DNA of 6,957 nucleotides from NCBI GenBank assembly GCA_013336025.1, contig JAAXUM010000089.1:1-6957 (forward strand), written 5' to 3'. The number at the start of each line of letters is the position of its first letter. Position 1 is the first letter of the stretch. Source of the DNA: Chlorobiaceae bacterium (GTDB taxonomy: Bacteria > Bacteroidota > Chlorobiia > Chlorobiales > Chlorobiaceae). Shown here in pieces: positions 6,540 through 6,957 of the stretch. A program made the translations under genes and the position numbers. The notes below the pieces were generated by a model that saw only the letters and a list, made by a program, of their open reading frames with translations, was not told the origin of the DNA and searched no databases.

Positions 6540-6957
6540 ATGAACAAACCATTCAGTTGGAGAATTTTTATAAGCTTCGGGCTATGTATCGCATTTATCA
6601 TTCTCCTTGTTTCAGGAGTGATCCTCTATATTGCGCCTTCAGGAAAGCCTGCAAGCGGGGTGGCATTCCGGTTGATAGGGCTTACAAAACCGGAGTGGCA
6701 GAATCAGCATATTATTTTCGGTTTTGCTTTTTCTGTTATTGCGCTGTTTCATCTTCTGGTTATTAACTGGAAAGCTTTTGTCTCCTATCTGAAAGCAAAA
6801 GCATCTGAAGGGTTCAAAAGTCCTGTAGAGTTTTTTGTTATTGTCCTACTGACCGTTCTTTTCGGGTTGGGTACCTACTATAAAATCCAGCCTTTTTCAT
6901 CGATTCTTGAATTTGGCAAGAGTGTCTCCAAAACACTCGCACCACAGGGTGTAAAAC
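6540..6957 (+). CDS. DUF4405 domain-containing membrane protein, N-terminal part (cut by window end)
   Basis: The frame from ATG 6540 stays open to the window edge, giving 139 codons with no stop. It begins MNKPFSWRIFISFGL, followed by membrane segments near 10-32, 57-77 and 96-114. The pattern SGVILYIAP, then a Gly/Pro-rich turn, RLIGLTKPEWQNQH and FHLLVINWKAFVSYLK matches what I remember of DUF4405, a cytochrome-b-like integral membrane domain. His57 and His71 are positioned as possible haem ligands within or next to the second membrane segment, a role I infer and do not see directly. An in-frame ATG at 6513 would add nine residues, but the DUF4405-like sequence begins at 6540. The ribosome binding site is weak. 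It lies 246 nt after the TolC gene and is likely a separate transcription unit with a redox role unrelated to secretion. Confidence 0.75.
   Translation, partial: MNKPFSWRIFISFGLCIAFIILLVSGVILYIAPSGKPASGVAFRLIGLTKPEWQNQHIIFGFAFSVIALFHLLVINWKAFVSYLKAKASEGFKSPVEFFVIVLLTVLFGLGTYYKIQPFSSILEFGKSVSKTLAPQGVK

Noticed and set aside
6472..6543. 23-codon frame ending in ATGA overlap with the start of the DUF4405 gene
   Set aside because: The overlap looks like coupling, but the frame has no ribosome binding site near its ATG, no recognisable content and covers one arm of the inverted repeat. Chance is the simpler reading.
6557..6766. 69-codon plus-strand frame
   Set aside because: It is a shadow, out of frame with the DUF4405 gene that starts at 6540, whose translation has coherent membrane segments and family motifs.

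Overview
The window holds one compact type I secretion (T1SS) operon, all on the + strand, followed by the first 139 codons of a separate membrane-cytochrome-like gene that runs off the right edge. Base composition near 50% GC, the codon style, two tandem PrtD-type exporters and a neighbouring DUF4405 protein suggest a Gram-negative bacterium. Green sulfur bacteria (Chlorobiaceae) are my best guess. That assignment is inference from general resemblance, since no rRNA or marker gene is present.

Layout. 1-234: noncoding leader with a strong 18-bp hairpin (33-75) and a candidate promoter (about 134-162). 235-1920: first T1SS permease/ATPase. 1927-3642: second, clearly paralogous T1SS permease/ATPase, 6 nt downstream. 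3675-4856: HlyD/PrtE-type membrane fusion protein; an alternative start at 3642 overlaps the previous stop codon. 4857-4931: short spacer with a 16-codon mini-ORF of doubtful status. 4932-6293: TolC-type outer-membrane channel with a signal peptide. 6294-6539: a 246-nt gap with a candidate promoter and two long-range 9-bp inverted repeats. 6540-6957+: DUF4405 membrane protein, incomplete.

How the genes work together. The two ABC half-transporters, the periplasmic adaptor and the outer-membrane channel supply all parts needed for one-step export from cytoplasm to cell exterior. Neither ABC protein has an N-terminal C39 peptidase or C39-like domain. They are therefore PrtD-type exporters, expected to use a C-terminal uncleaved secretion signal. 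No substrate (RTX, adhesin or protease) lies in the window. Most T1SSs use one ABC protein as a homodimer, so the point most worth following is whether these two form a heterodimer or two alternative homodimers sharing one adaptor and channel.

I see no mobile element, CRISPR array, tRNA or rRNA, and no evidence of a wholly novel system. The less explained parts are the 33-75 hairpin, the spacer before the TolC gene, and the 6294-6539 leader.
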